Below, piece after piece: positions 18,301-27,038 of a stretch of 46,333 nucleotides of DNA. The stretch's first letter is position 1; each line of letters begins with the position of its first letter. A program made the translations under genes and the position numbers. The notes beneath the pieces were generated by a model. The model had not been told where the DNA came from and ran no database searches. It worked only from the letters and a program-made list of their open reading frames with translations. The stretch is from Merdimmobilis hominis (lineage in GTDB: Bacteria; Bacillota; Clostridia; Oscillospirales; Ruminococcaceae). Where the stretch lies: contig NZ_LT629939.1 in NCBI RefSeq assembly GCF_900104615.1, positions 1,032,717 to 1,079,049 of the forward strand. Reading direction: 5' to 3'.

Positions 18301-18988
18301 TTGTTATATTGCCCTAGGGGATTCCATCGCCCTGGGGACCATCACCTATTGGAGCGGAACGGTCGGGTACCCTATCCGGATGCTTCCGGAACTGCGGCGG
18401 CGGTATGGGCGGATTGCCTTCCGAAATTTCGCCCGCAATGGCGACCGGGCGGAGGACCTGCTCCTGCGGTTAAAAACCAGCGCATCTCTGCGCCACTGGG
18501 TGCAGAACGCCGATTTGATCACTTTGTGCATCGGCGGCAACAATGTGATGGCCGCTGTCCAAATCCCCGGGTTTACCCGGGCCTATCTCCCCGGTTTGGA
18601 GGCTGGCACCCGCCGGTTTGAACGGGTCTATCCCCAAATCATCCGGGAGCTGCGGCGGCTGAACCCCCACTGCCGCCTGCTCTCCATGACGGTATACAAC
18701 CCCTATTCCTGCCGGCGGGAACCCGCCTTATTCCGGTTGGCCCAGAAATATTTGGGCCGGATCAACCGGTGTATCCGGGCCCAGGAAGATGTCATCCTGG
18801 TAGATGCGGCCCAGCGGTTCTCCCTAGGACCTATCGAGAAGCTGTGCTGCCTCTACCCGCGGATGGGGGCCCTTTTCCGCAACCCACACCCCACCCCATG
18901 GGGACAACTCCAACTGGCCCAGCTGCACCTGTGGGCAATCCCGGTGCTGCCCTGCCTCACCGGCTCGGTGCCTCCAGAAGGAGAATGA
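18290..18988 (+). CDS. SGNH/GDSL-family hydrolase, atypical
   Basis: A 232-residue cytoplasmic-looking protein of the SGNH hydrolase (esterase/lipase) fold. Block I is YIALGDSIALG with the nucleophile S12, block III is CIGGNNVM with N84 and N85, and block V supplies His in NPHPTPWGQLQLA (H200). The usual Asp three residues before the His is Arg (R197), so the catalytic triad is incomplete or the acid comes from elsewhere. There is no signal peptide. The start cannot be later because GDS is only ten residues in. It follows the lipoprotein gene and its start codon is held in a 13-bp hairpin. The substrate is unknown; deacetylation of a glycan or lipid is typical of the fold. Confidence 0.78.
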   Translation: MKDFCYIALGDSIALGTITYWSGTVGYPIRMLPELRRRYGRIAFRNFARNGDRAEDLLLRLKTSASLRHWVQNADLITLCIGGNNVMAAVQIPGFTRAYLPGLEAGTRRFERVYPQIIRELRRLNPHCRLLSMTVYNPYSCRREPALFRLAQKYLGRINRCIRAQEDVILVDAAQRFSLGPIEKLCCLYPRMGALFRNPHPTPWGQLQLAQLHLWAIPVLPCLTGSVPPEGE

Positions 18989-19022
18989 GCCCCCCTGCAA
19001 CTGAGGATGCACTTTTTTCCAA

Positions 19023-19066
19023 AAAAGGGAATCGGAAACTGCCGATGCAGCTTCCGATTCCCTTTT
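19023..19066. terminator. Bidirectional terminator between SGNH hydrolase and MATE exporter 2
   Basis: A 15-bp perfect stem (19023-19037 with 19052-19066) caps an inner CTGC/GCAG mini-stem. A runs on the left and T-rich sequence on the right allow termination of both convergent genes. Confidence 0.85.
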
Positions 19067-19092
19067 GCTTTTTGTATCTTACATTCGGCTGC

Positions 19093-20448
19093 CTAGGCCA
19101 GGTTGGCCAGCCGGGCTTTATAAACCTGAATAAACAACAGGATGCTCACTGCCACCGACACCACTTCAGCGATGGGGAAGGCATACCACACCATCTCCAG
19201 CCCGAACAGGTTGGCCATCAAATAGGCCACCGGCAGGATGACAAACAGCTGCCGCAGCACCGAGATGAGCAAGCTGTTCACCCCGCGGCCAATGGCTTGG
19301 AACAGGGTGGAGAAGATAATGCTCACTGCGGCGAAGACGAAGCTAGTGCTGATGATCCGCAGGGCGGGGACTCCAATCCGCAGCATCTCCGCAGAGTCGT
19401 TGAAGATCCCCAGCAGCTGGGCGGGGAAGAACAGGAACAGAAGCATCCCCACCAAAAGGATGGTGGCGGCGATGAGGACGCCAATTTTCAAGGCATCGAG
19501 CAACCGTTTCTTGTTGCCCGCGCCGTAGTTAAAGCCCATAATCGGCATCAAGCCCTGGTTGAGGCCGAACACCGGCATAAAGACAAAGGACTGGAGCTTG
19601 TAGTACACCCCCAACACCGAGACAGCGATCTCAGAGAAGGTGATCAGGATGGCGTTGAGCCCCATGACCAGCACCGAGCCGATGGACTGCATGACGATGG
19701 AGGGCAGACCCACCGCATATATTTCCTGGATGACGGCTTTCTGTGGCCGGAAGCCCTTAATCTGGATGGTCACCGCATGGTTTTTGCAGAAGGCCACATA
19801 TACACTGAATACCATAGCCAAAATCTGGCCAGCGACGGTGGCGACGGCCGCACCGGCCACCCCCATCTTGGGGAACCCAAAGTAGCCAAAGATAAAGATG
19901 GGGTCCAGGATAATATTGGTCACCGCACCCACCAGCTGGAACAACATGGGGTAAAACATGTTGCCAGTGGCCTGCAGGATCTTCTCAAAATTGATCTGCA
20001 CAAAGCTGCCAAAGGAGAAGATGGTGACAATTGAAATGTACTGGGTTCCCATCTCGATGACCTGGGCGGTCTCGGTGAACGCTTCAAAGAAGGTGCGGCT
20101 GAAAAAGAGGCCGAACACGGCGAATACCAGCCAGCTGCAGATGCCAAGGAACGGGCCATGGCTGGCCGCGCTGTTGGCAGCTTCGTAGTTCTGCTCCCCC
20201 AGGCGGCGGGAGATCAGGGAATTGAGTCCCACACCGGTGCCCACTGCCACCGCGATAATCAGTGTCTGGATGGGGAAAGCCAAAGACACGGCGGTGAGTG
20301 CGTTGTCCCCCACCCGGGCTACGAAGATACTATCCACGATGTTGTACATCGCCTGGATGAGCATGGAGAACATGGCGGGCAGCGACATTGAAACGATCAG
20401 CGGGAAGATTGGGGCGGTGCCCATTTTGTTTTGTTTTGCATTTTCCAT
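19093..20448 (-). CDS. MATE family exporter 2
   Basis: A 451-residue, 12-TM member of the MATE superfamily, only distantly related to exporter 1. It starts MENAKQNKMGTAPIFPLI and shows MSLPAMFSMLIQAMYNIVDSIFVARVG, a family-typical first helix, and YNYGAGNKKR-like sequence (GFNYGAGNKKRLLDALK) around residue 300. ATG 20448 is chosen because AGGAGG lies upstream; the frame is open for a further 135 codons through the GC-rich leader, but that part has no protein-like features. The predicted promoter is over 300 nt upstream, so the leader is unusually long. The substrate is unknown. Confidence 0.9.
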   Translation of the reverse strand: MENAKQNKMGTAPIFPLIVSMSLPAMFSMLIQAMYNIVDSIFVARVGDNALTAVSLAFPIQTLIIAVAVGTGVGLNSLISRRLGEQNYEAANSAASHGPFLGICSWLVFAVFGLFFSRTFFEAFTETAQVIEMGTQYISIVTIFSFGSFVQINFEKILQATGNMFYPMLFQLVGAVTNIILDPIFIFGYFGFPKMGVAGAAVATVAGQILAMVFSVYVAFCKNHAVTIQIKGFRPQKAVIQEIYAVGLPSIVMQSIGSVLVMGLNAILITFSEIAVSVLGVYYKLQSFVFMPVFGLNQGLMPIMGFNYGAGNKKRLLDALKIGVLIAATILLVGMLLFLFFPAQLLGIFNDSAEMLRIGVPALRIISTSFVFAAVSIIFSTLFQAIGRGVNSLLISVLRQLFVILPVAYLMANLFGLEMVWYAFPIAEVVSVAVSILLFIQVYKARLANLA

Positions 20449-20770
20449 AGGGTTGTTCCTCCTGCGGGGTGATGTTCCCCTTGACCGGGCGGCGCAAGCT
20501 CCCGCCCAGTGAATCGCCCGCCCCCTCGACTGGCGGCGCAATTGGGGATCGTAATCCAAAACCGGCCGCGGCTGGGCCAGAAACATCCATGCGGTGCATG
20601 GCGGGGCGGAACTCGTCTTGGGCCCCGGCGCAAGCCCCCGGCAGCGAAAGACCCCCGCACTCCCGCGTGGATGGGATTCCATAGAACGGCGGGCTGGGCG
20701 AAGAGGTCCTTCCCTCCCCTTCCAATTCGCCATGGACAGACTGCCACAAAAATGGCCATTCCATTGGTAT
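20449..20770 (-). promoter_or_regulatory. Long GC-rich leader of MATE exporter 2
   Basis: About 320 nt lie between the predicted transcription start and the exporter ATG. The minus strand holds two copies of GCTTGCGCCG (20635-20626 and 20499-20490). One lies in the loop of a GGGCGG/CCGCCC hairpin (20507-20487). GGGG/CCCC arms (20480-20466) form a hairpin directly before the AGGAGG. I cannot match it to a known riboswitch. Confidence 0.35.
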
Positions 20771-20799
20771 ATTTTACATAAAAAAATGAGAAAATACAA
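20771..20799 (-). promoter_or_regulatory. Promoter of MATE exporter 2
   Basis: Minus strand TTGTAT (20799-20794), 17-nt spacer, TAAAAT (20776-20771). Confidence 0.5.
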
Positions 20800-20932
20800 G
20801 GCACTACCAGTATTTTGGCCTTTTGGATAAAATGTATCCCCATTTCTGGCCAAGGTTCTGGCAATCTTTTTCCCTCTGTGCTGCCCCGTTGGGGCAAAGG
20901 CCAGGGACCGGCAACATTCTCCATCGGGGGCC

Positions 20933-20962
20933 TAGACAAACCCTACCAAAATAGGGTATAAT
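20933..20962 (+). promoter_or_regulatory. Promoter of smsCB with embedded operator-like inverted repeat
   Basis: TAGACA (20933-20938), 18-nt spacer, TATAAT (20957-20962). ACCCTA (20940-20945) and TAGGGT (20952-20957) form a perfect 6-bp inverted repeat spaced by six bases, filling the spacer and touching the -10, where a bound dimeric repressor would block RNA polymerase. Confidence 0.6.
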
Positions 20963-20967
20963 AATCA

Positions 20968-21172
20968 CTGTAAAACCGTGTCAAAGAATCTGCAAGTCCC
21001 CTACTCCGCCCGCTGGAGCGGGGAAAAGCGGAACAACCATTCACCATCCCATGGCGGCAGGCCCGCCGGGGGATTTTTCCATGTTTTAAATTGCCGGCTG
21101 ATCTCCGGCTTTTTCCAAGAATCGGGGCCTGTCCCCCACCTGGACAAGCCCCTGAAACACAAGGAGTTTTTT
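20968..21172 (+). promoter_or_regulatory. Leader of smsCB with terminator-like hairpins
   Basis: The roughly 200-nt leader holds a GGCGG/CCGCC hairpin followed by GGGGATTTTT (about 21054-21078). A second hairpin GCCGG/CCGGC (21093-21097 with 21105-21109) is directly followed by five T. A third strong hairpin, GGGGC..TGTCC with GGACA..GCCCC, lies just before the AAGGAG of smsC. Attenuation is plausible but unproven. Confidence 0.4.
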
Positions 21173-21910
21173 ATGCTTGAAGTAAAAAATCTCACCTTCC
21201 ACGTCACCGATGGCGGGGAAGCCACCATCCTGGATAACCTCAGCTTCACCGTGCCCAGCGGCCAGATCACAGTGATCACCGGCCCCAACGGCGGCGGAAA
21301 ATCCACCTTGGCCAAATTGATCATGGGCATTGAGCGGCCCACCTCCGGCCAAATATTGCTGGACGGCCAGGATATCACCGGCCTTTCCATCACCGAGAGG
21401 GCCCGTCTGGGCATCGGTTACGCCTTTCAGCAGCCCCCCCGCTTTAAAGGGGTCACCGTCCGGCGGCTGTTGGAGATGGCCCACGGCAGCCCTCTTTCGG
21501 AGCCTGCATGCTGCAATCTCCTCTCCCGGGTGGGCCTCTGTTCCCAGGAATATCTGAAACGGGAGGTAGATGCATCCCTTTCCGGCGGCGAGCTCAAACG
21601 GATTGAAATTGCCACCCTCATGGCCCGGGATGTGCGCCTGGCCATCTACGACGAGCCGGAAGCCGGCATCGACCTGTGGAGCTTCTCCATGCTGGTAGAC
21701 AGCTTTGAAAGCTTCCGCACCAACCCTCAGCAAAGCAGCATCATCATCTCCCACCAGGAGCGGATCATCCGCCTGGCCGATGAGATCATCGTCATTGCCG
21801 GGGGAAGAATCTCTGCACAAGGCACCCAGGAGGAAATTCTCCCGCTTCTGCAGGGGGAAGTCCAAAACTGCGCCTGCATCCAAAGACAGGGGGGGAACGG
21901 CCAATGCTAA
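21173..21910 (+). CDS. SufC-like ABC ATPase of a minimal SUF (SMS) system
   Basis: A soluble ABC ATPase of the SufC family (245 residues) that would power Fe-S cluster assembly on its SufB-like partner. Walker A is GPNGGGKST (about 39-47). The Q-loop region reads IGYAFQQPPRFKG, characteristic of SufC rather than transporters. The signature is LSGGELKRIEIA, Walker B is LAIYDEPEAGID, and the switch His is in IIISHQERI. The start at 21173 follows AAGGAG. smsB overlaps by 7 bp. No sufD, sufS or sufU lies nearby, matching the two-gene SUF-like minimal system (SmsC-SmsB) of anaerobes and archaea. Confidence 0.85.
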   Translation: MLEVKNLTFHVTDGGEATILDNLSFTVPSGQITVITGPNGGGKSTLAKLIMGIERPTSGQILLDGQDITGLSITERARLGIGYAFQQPPRFKGVTVRRLLEMAHGSPLSEPACCNLLSRVGLCSQEYLKREVDASLSGGELKRIEIATLMARDVRLAIYDEPEAGIDLWSFSMLVDSFESFRTNPQQSSIIISHQERIIRLADEIIVIAGGRISAQGTQEEILPLLQGEVQNCACIQRQGGNGQC

Positions 21911-22821
21911 CTATGATGCAAAACCTGCTGAAAACCATCGCCGACCTGCCGGAGCTCAACTATGGGGCCTACAACCTGCGGGCCAATGGCAAAGGGGTGC
22001 AGCAGCACTCCACCGACAACATCTCCATCACCTCTAAAATCGGCATTCCCGGTATTGACATCAAAGTCAAACCCGGCGCCAAAGGGGAGGTCGCTTACAT
22101 CCCGGTGGTGGTCACCGAAAGCGGAGTCAACGACATGGTCTACAACGACTTTGAAATCGGGGAAAATGCCGACGTCACCATCATCGCCGGCTGCGGCATC
22201 CACAACGACGGCTGCGATGCCAGCCAGCACGACGGCATCCACCGGTTCCACCTCTGCCCTGGGGCCCGGCTCAAATACGTAGAGAAGCACTACGGCGAAG
22301 GGGAGGGCACCGGCGACCGCATCCTCAACCCCACCACCATCGTCCAGATGGAGGAAGGCTCCTATTGCGAGATGGAGATGGTGCAGATCGGCGGAGTGAC
22401 CTCCACTATGCGCAAAACCGACGCCCATCTGGGCAAGGACGCCAAACTGGTCATGACCGAAAAACTGCTGACCCATGGCAGCCAAACCGCCCATTCCGAC
22501 GTGACCGTCAACCTGGACGGGGAGGACGCCGCCCTTCAGATCATCTCCCGTTCGGTGGCCAAGGATACTTCCGTCCAGGTATTCCACCCCATCGCCATCG
22601 GCAACACCAAAAGCCGCGCCCATGTCCAGTGCGATTCCATCATCATGGACGATGCCCGGGTAAGCTCCATCCCGGAGATCACCGCCAACCATGCGTTGGC
22701 CCAGATTGTCCATGAGGCAGCCATTGGCCGGATCAACAACGAGCAGCTGCTGAAACTCCAGACCTTCGGCCTCACCGAAGAAGAGGCTGAGACGGTCATT
22801 GTGAACGCCTTCCTGGACTAA
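21904..22821 (+). CDS. SufB/SufD-like scaffold of a minimal SUF (SMS) system
   Basis: A 305-residue protein of the SufBD superfamily, expected to be the Fe-S scaffold working with the upstream ATPase. It lacks most of the N-terminal region of E. coli SufB and consists mainly of the right-handed beta-helix core: IPGIDIKVKPGA, GVNDMVYNDFEIGENADVTI, AGCGIHNDGCDASQHDGIHRF (ligand-like Cys and His), then SRSVAKDTSVQVFHP, and a C-terminal helical segment HEAAIGRINNEQLLKLQTFGLTEEEA typical of SufB. It overlaps smsC by 7 bp and has GGGGGG in front of the ATG, so translation is probably coupled. It would serve Fe-S enzymes such as PFOR and the double-cubane protein in this window. Confidence 0.85.
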   Translation: MLTMMQNLLKTIADLPELNYGAYNLRANGKGVQQHSTDNISITSKIGIPGIDIKVKPGAKGEVAYIPVVVTESGVNDMVYNDFEIGENADVTIIAGCGIHNDGCDASQHDGIHRFHLCPGARLKYVEKHYGEGEGTGDRILNPTTIVQMEEGSYCEMEMVQIGGVTSTMRKTDAHLGKDAKLVMTEKLLTHGSQTAHSDVTVNLDGEDAALQIISRSVAKDTSVQVFHPIAIGNTKSRAHVQCDSIIMDDARVSSIPEITANHALAQIVHEAAIGRINNEQLLKLQTFGLTEEEAETVIVNAFLD

Positions 22822-22911
22822 GATGTTTTTGTGCTGGAAAAATTTATTCCTATAAATACCAATTGGAAATATTCTTTAAATTTATCCTCACAGTATATTA
22901 AAAAACAGAAC

Positions 22912-22948
22912 AAACCCCCGTCTTTCCTTTGAGAGAGACGGGGGTTTT
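22912..22948. terminator. Bidirectional terminator between smsCB and gap
   Basis: A 12-bp perfect stem (22912-22923 with 22936-22947) with T run on the right and A-rich sequence on the left, between convergent genes. Confidence 0.88.
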
Positions 22949-22965
22949 CTTTTGCAGTCGGTTGA

Positions 22966-24123
<1,158 letters not shown>

Positions 24124-24131
24124 TTACCTAT

Positions 24132-24160
24132 ACTATATACCAAAACCCCGTCGGATACAA
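24132..24160 (-). promoter_or_regulatory. Promoter of gap
   Basis: Minus strand TTGTAT (24160-24155), 17-nt spacer, TATAGT (24137-24132). The leader is about 140 nt. Confidence 0.6.
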
Positions 24161-24212
24161 GGAGTATCGCGGGAAGCAGCTGGAATTTTCATGGAATCCC
24201 CTTTTATCTTTT

Positions 24213-24228
24213 GTTTTGTCGACAAAAC
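24213..24228. promoter_or_regulatory. 16-bp perfect palindrome, operator candidate
   Basis: GTTTTGTC (24213-24220) is followed directly by its reverse complement GACAAAAC (24221-24228). It lies 53 bp upstream of the gap -35 and about 230 bp upstream of the kinase -10, in the only regulatory region of both genes. The cognate regulator is unknown. Confidence 0.4.
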
Positions 24229-24458
24229 TCTAAAAACATCTGAAAATGCGAAAAAGTTCACATAATTGGGTTAATTTACCAGTTTTGTCTTTAATTTTGT
24301 TATACATCTTTTTATTCAATAGGAATTTATAAAACTCCAACATTTCCCAGTATTATATGGATAATTTTTGATCAAAATAAATCTTTATGAAATTATTTTT
24401 AATATTTATACGGTCAAATTTATTTCCCCACCCGGTACCAATTTCTACAATTTTCAGA

Positions 24459-24464
24459 TATAAT
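24459..24464 (+). promoter_or_regulatory. -10 element of the histidine kinase gene
   Basis: A perfect TATAAT; no clear -35 at 16-18 bp. The implied transcription start near 24471 lies after the in-frame ATG at 24469, supporting translation from 24529. Confidence 0.45.
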
Positions 24465-24528
24465 AAAGATGAAAACTTCCAGGCCGCTGGGCCGTGGAAC
24501 AAATACATGGTATTGGAAGTGTCTCTCG

Positions 24529-25665
24529 ATGGAACAAAAAGCTGGTTTCTTTGCTTTATCAGCGGTTGAACAATTATATCAGATGTCCAGTTTCCCTGTC
24601 ATGGTATGTGACCAACAGTTGCAATTGTGCTGGGCTAACGCCTTTGCCCTTTCCACCTATCCCACCCTCGCCATGGCTGACGGCCTGGAAACCCTGCTCC
24701 CGGCCAACCTTTTGATAGCCCTGCGCCAACAGGCGGAGGAGGCGCCCTGTCAGGAATTGCAGGCGCCCACGATGGCTGGCAGCACCCGCTTGATCTTTAC
24801 CCCCTTGGAAGGGGGGCTGTACCTCCTGCAGTTTGCCCTCCCCAAACGCACCGAATACGCCTTCCCCTTGGAGGGGGGGAAAAAGGTGATCTCCGCCTTT
24901 GCCCACTTTTTCCGGGCACCCCTCACCTCTGCCTTTTCGGCCCTGTCGGTTCTCAGTAACAATTTGGCAGACACCGAGATCCCAGAGGAAAACCAAATCC
25001 TCATCCAGTCCACAAGCCAGAGCTGCTATAAAATGCTGCGGGCTTCCTCCAACTTCACAGACTATCTCCGCTATCTCTATGGGGAGATGACCCCTCAGCT
25101 TTCCCGGGTCACAGTCTGCCGGACGCTGGAAAACCTCTGCACTGCCCTCTCCATTGTGGGAAACCAAACTGGAATTCCCATTACCTATGAGATTCCCAAC
25201 GATCCAGCCATCGCCCTTTGCGATGCCGACCTGCTGGCCAACGCGCTGCTGCAGTTGGTGTCAAACAGCCTTCTCTACACCAGGGAGGGGAACAAAATCC
25301 ACATCTCGGTGCGGATTCGAGGGGACAATATGGCAATCACCGTAGCTGACCGGGGCTGTGGAATCCCCGATGATATCCAGAGGGACCTTTTCACCCCTTA
25401 TTTCTCCCACGATCCCGGCGGGCGGCCCTTCTCTGGATTGGGCCTGGGCCTCACCCTGGTGAAGATTATCGCCTCGATTCACGGCGGGACGGTGGCGCTC
25501 CAATCCAAGGAGATGGAGGGGACTACTGTAGTGTTTACCATCCCACTGCGGGACGACGACAGCTACACCTTCTCTGATAAGCAAGACGCCGTGGATTATC
25601 TTTTCAATAAATTTTCACCGGTGTATGTCCAGCTCTCCGACAGCTGCCGCTGCCCCACTCCGTAA
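24529..25665 (+). CDS. Orphan soluble sensor histidine kinase
   Basis: A 378-residue kinase without transmembrane segments. Residues 10-105 look like a PAS-type sensor (SSFPVMVCDQQLQLCWANAFA). The dimerisation/phosphoacceptor region carries a divergent H-box SAFAHFFRAPLTSAF (H126 the likely phosphorylated His). The HATPase domain shows the N-box LLQLVSNSLLYT (N246), G1 VADRGCGIPDD, F-box LFTPYFS and G2 FSGLGLGLTLVK. The last 40 residues (YTFSDKQDAVDYLFNKFSP) are an extra tail. No response regulator gene is adjacent, so it must signal to a partner elsewhere. ATG 24529 is preceded by GGAAG; the longer ATG 24469 is unlikely given the -10 position. Confidence 0.85.
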   Translation: MEQKAGFFALSAVEQLYQMSSFPVMVCDQQLQLCWANAFALSTYPTLAMADGLETLLPANLLIALRQQAEEAPCQELQAPTMAGSTRLIFTPLEGGLYLLQFALPKRTEYAFPLEGGKKVISAFAHFFRAPLTSAFSALSVLSNNLADTEIPEENQILIQSTSQSCYKMLRASSNFTDYLRYLYGEMTPQLSRVTVCRTLENLCTALSIVGNQTGIPITYEIPNDPAIALCDADLLANALLQLVSNSLLYTREGNKIHISVRIRGDNMAITVADRGCGIPDDIQRDLFTPYFSHDPGGRPFSGLGLGLTLVKIIASIHGGTVALQSKEMEGTTVVFTIPLRDDDSYTFSDKQDAVDYLFNKFSPVYVQLSDSCRCPTP

Positions 25666-25756
25666 CCCCCCTTCCTCCCGTTTGATTCAGTCCAGACTAT
25701 GGGCAGATATTGTCGAAAAACGTTTTCTTTCTCTCGTAAATTGTCACCCAGACGGC

Positions 25757-25787
25757 AAAAAAGGGAACCCTTCCGGGTTCCCTTTTT
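25757..25787. terminator. Bidirectional terminator between histidine kinase and foldase-like lipoprotein
   Basis: A 13-bp perfect stem (25758-25770 with 25775-25787) around a TTCC loop, with A and T runs at the two ends, between convergent genes. Confidence 0.88.
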
Positions 25788-25797
25788 CTATTGCAAA

Positions 25798-26835
25798 TTA
25801 ACCGAGGCGGATCTTCTTAGGGGTGTAGCGATTGACAGCCCCTTCGTTGATGGTGACGTTCTCCAAGCTATTTGCCCGATCCTCCAGATCCTTCTGGAAT
25901 TCCTCGCTCTTCAAGCTGAGCAGGGCGGTATTCCGCAGGCTTTCCAGCATTTTTTCATCCCGGACACTGAGGCGGGTGGCCACAAAGAGGTATTCCTCGG
26001 TTTCCACCAGGAAGGGCTCATTCAATTCCTTTTGGAAAATGGCCTCCACAAATTCTTTGGGGAAGTTGCTGTTCTCTTTGCTGACCAATGCGTCGTGGAT
26101 GGTCTCATCCTCATGGGAATGGACATCGTCCGGGTTTTCCGCAGTCCGTTTTTCCTCCTCCAGGATCAGGTCGAGGATCTTTTCCCCAGCCTGGGCCCGG
26201 GCCAGATAGCTCTCTGCCAGTTCTTTCACTGTGGCGAGCTTGTCCTCCGGCAGGGCGGTGCCGGTGTTGTCCACCTTGGAGAGGAGAATGTACTGGGTCT
26301 TGGCGTAATCCTGTTCGATCTTATCCAGCAGTTCCTCATCCGAAACCGCCTTGGTGCCGTCCTTGCCATAGATGGCCTGGAACAGGACATTGACCTTGGC
26401 GTTGTTCTCCAAATTCAGTTTGAGGGAGGTCTCACCCACCCCATTGAGCTCATAAATCTTTTGGAGCATCCCCCACTGGTAGGTGAAGGAATCGTCAATC
26501 TGCTTCTGCTGTTCTTCGGTAAAGGAGAGGCCCATCTCATCAAACAGCTGGTCGATGGCAATGTGTTCTTTCACCCGGTTCATGGTTTCATTGCGGATCC
26601 ATTCGTCGGCATTTACCTCATCGATCTGCTGGCTGAGCAAATCCCCTTTCTGATCCGGCACCCGGTATTTGGCCTCCGAGTACACATCCATCATCGTGGC
26701 GATATACACCCCTGCGGGCAGTTTGGTGTCGCCGTATTTGGCAATCCAAGTGGTATCGGCGCCGCTGCACCCTGCAAAGGAAGCCACCAAGACCCCACAC
26801 AAGGCGATCGCAGTCAGTCGTTTCATCCAATTCAT
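25798..26835 (-). CDS. PrsA/SurA-like foldase lipoprotein
   Basis: A 345-residue exported lipoprotein with signal peptide ending LVASFAGC (C23). The architecture matches PrsA/SurA-type chaperones: an N-terminal helical chaperone part with VYIATMMDVYSEAK and EEQQKQIDDSFTYQWGML, a central segment YILLSKVDNTGTALPEDKLATVKELAESYLARAQAGE that aligns with a parvulin core but lacks clear catalytic His and Cys/Asp residues, and a C-terminal helical lobe. It probably assists folding of secreted proteins outside the membrane. It is last in the glmU-prs-pth-mfd gene line, a common position for prsA-like genes. ATG 26835 follows GGGAGG; ATG 26826 is an alternative. A minus-strand TATAAT (26950-26945) may give it an extra promoter. 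Confidence 0.78.
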   Translation of the reverse strand: MNWMKRLTAIALCGVLVASFAGCSGADTTWIAKYGDTKLPAGVYIATMMDVYSEAKYRVPDQKGDLLSQQIDEVNADEWIRNETMNRVKEHIAIDQLFDEMGLSFTEEQQKQIDDSFTYQWGMLQKIYELNGVGETSLKLNLENNAKVNVLFQAIYGKDGTKAVSDEELLDKIEQDYAKTQYILLSKVDNTGTALPEDKLATVKELAESYLARAQAGEKILDLILEEEKRTAENPDDVHSHEDETIHDALVSKENSNFPKEFVEAIFQKELNEPFLVETEEYLFVATRLSVRDEKMLESLRNTALLSLKSEEFQKDLEDRANSLENVTINEGAVNRYTPKKIRLG

Positions 26836-27038
26836 CCTTTTGTTTCCTCCCAAATGAGGGGAATCCATCCTTCCCCCATTGTAATGTACATCTATGGCGC
26901 CCCTCTTGTATAACAGTTTGACACCTAGGCGCCACTTACCGCTTATTATACCATCCCCCAAAAGGGAAATCTATAGGAATTCTGTAAACACCCCCTCCTT
27001 TTCTTTGGAAAAAGAAAAGGGGACAAAAGAAACCAACC

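Noticed and set aside
20467-20830. Cobalamin, glycine, SAM, c-di-GMP or guanidine riboswitch in the MATE 2 leader
   Set aside because: I looked for the conserved boxes of these classes on both strands and found none convincing.
20449-20853. N-terminal extension of MATE exporter 2 by 135 codons
   Set aside because: The extension is Arg/Pro/Gly-rich without protein-like features, and AGGAGG directly precedes ATG 20448.
24469-24528. Earlier ATG of the histidine kinase
   Set aside because: It lies only 5 bp after the TATAAT, at or before the transcription start; the ATG at 24529 has a ribosome binding site.
25709-25720. TTGTCGAAAAA, a perfect Spo0A-box match; also TGTCGAA near 2342
   Set aside because: The first lies between convergent genes where no promoter is expected, and a 7-mer is expected several times by chance in 46 kb on both strands.
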